Assembly: GCA_964470195.1 (NCBI GenBank)
Contig: CAYYBG010000001.1
Location: 59,053-123,052 of the forward strand
Origin: RFPI01 sp964470195
Lineage (GTDB): Bacteria > Pseudomonadota > Gammaproteobacteria > Burkholderiales > Methylophilaceae
Length of the DNA: 64,000 nucleotides
Direction of reading: 5' to 3'
The translations under genes and the position numbers were made by a program. This document shows, in pieces, positions 63,784 through 64,000 of the stretch (positions are counted from its first letter, which is position 1; every line of letters begins with the position of its first letter). A model generated the notes under the pieces. The model was not told the origin of the DNA. It made no database searches and saw only the letters and a program-made list of their open reading frames with translations.

Positions 63784-63822
63784 CAAAAATGTAATTACTT
63801 TGTAAAAATTGCCTTGATGCTC

Positions 63823-63850
63823 TTGACCAGGGGCGTTTCTAATGTAGAAT
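63823..63850 (+). promoter_or_regulatory. rRNA operon promoter P1
   Basis: TTGACC (63823-63828) and TAGAAT (63845-63850) are 16 bases apart, followed directly by GCGCGC. The short spacer and GC-rich discriminator are typical of ppGpp/DksA-controlled rRNA promoters. It lies 40 bases after tyrS. Confidence 0.75.
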
Positions 63851-63890
63851 GCGCGCTTCGTTTTAATACGAAGTGCATTAAACACTAAAT

Positions 63891-63914
63891 AAGGCCACTA
63901 TTTGTGGCCTTTAT
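63891..63914 (+). terminator. Hairpin between the two rRNA promoters, possible tyrS terminator
   Basis: AAGGCCAC / GTGGCCTT is a perfect 8-bp stem with a TATTT loop, ending in TAT rather than a long T run. It sits downstream of P1 and upstream of P2. It may end tyrS transcripts, but P1 transcripts must pass it. Confidence 0.55.
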
Positions 63915-63916
63915 AC

Positions 63917-63944
63917 TTGACCAAAATCTGTAGCCCTGTATAAT
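63917..63944 (+). promoter_or_regulatory. rRNA operon promoter P2
   Basis: TTGACC (63917-63922) and a perfect TATAAT (63939-63944) are separated by 16 bases and followed by GCGCGC. This is the same design as P1, with a better -10. Confidence 0.8.
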
Positions 63945-63982
63945 GCGCGCCTCTCGATTGCTGAGTAATCAGCTAATTGAAT

Positions 63983-63994
63983 TGTTCTTTAACA
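63983..63994 (+). promoter_or_regulatory. boxA antitermination element of the rRNA leader
   Basis: TGTTCTTTAACA matches boxA (TGCTCTTTAACA) at 11 of 12 bases. It indicates that the 16S rRNA gene begins shortly beyond the right edge. Confidence 0.85.
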
Positions 63995-64000
63995 AACTAA

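Overview
This window looks like the origin-proximal part of a low-GC (roughly 40% by eye, not computed) betaproteobacterial chromosome. Several block orders support this: hemC-hemD; rph-rdgB-hemW; gmk-rpoZ-spoT-ridA-recG-ubiC-ubiA; rplM-rpsI-argC-erpA; prmA-accC-accB-aroQ beside tlpA-dsbD-cutA; and tyrS directly before an rRNA operon leader. I would place it in the Nitrosomonadales/Methylophilaceae/Gallionellaceae neighbourhood, but the sequence alone does not settle genus or family. The gene content is overwhelmingly housekeeping and tightly packed. No non-coding stretch exceeds 300 bases; the longest gaps are about 160-220 bases and are described as features. I saw no tRNA gene, IS element, prophage or CRISPR array.

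Layout. 1-5.05 kb: 3' part of gltD, hemE, a decayed DpnI-type restriction endonuclease and priA. 5.09-8.8 kb: argS, a SPOR-domain protein, dsbA and a short-chain dehydrogenase on the plus strand. 8.8-23.5 kb: a long minus-strand run read as mnmG-rsmG-parA-parB, then atpI-B-E-F-H-A-G-D-C with a terminator, then glmU-glmS. 23.5-24.7 kb: a plus-strand pair encoding an SHP-type cytochrome c and a cytochrome b561, associated with two perfect parS sites. 24.7-28.4 kb: rpmH-rnpA-yidD-yidC-mnmE on the minus strand. 28.6-35.0 kb: dnaA-[oriC]-dnaN-gyrB-DUF2721-oxyR on the plus strand, without recF. 35.0-45.0 kb: prmA/accCB/aroQ, tlpA/dsbD/cutA, an iron-sulfur flavin reductase, aroG and hemCD. 45.1-49.4 kb: argH, then rph-rdgB-orf80-hemW on the minus strand. 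49.5-59.9 kb: a plus-strand run yicC-gmk-rpoZ-spoT-ridA-recG-ubiC-ubiA, then rplM-rpsI, argC and erpA. 60-64 kb: gltA and anmK (minus), tyrS (plus), and tandem promoters plus boxA of an rRNA operon whose 16S gene starts beyond the right edge.

How the parts fit. The middle third is the replication and segregation centre. DnaA, clustered DnaA boxes, DnaN and GyrB sit about 5-6 kb from two consensus parS sites and about 8 kb from parAB. Other modules are energy conversion (complete F1Fo ATP synthase, citrate synthase), heme synthesis (hemE, hemC, hemD, hemW), envelope oxidative folding (dsbA, dsbD, tlpA), fatty-acid initiation (accBC), amino-sugar synthesis (glmU, glmS) and stringent response (spoT, rpoZ, GC-rich discriminators at the rRNA promoters).

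The most notable non-routine items are the catalytic-core deletion in the DpnI-like gene, a parS site embedded in a coding sequence, an OxyR-type regulator apparently co-transcribed with gyrB, the rRNA promoter arrangement with an intervening hairpin, and a small unassigned protein in the rph-hemW operon. I found no convincing wholly new multi-gene system.
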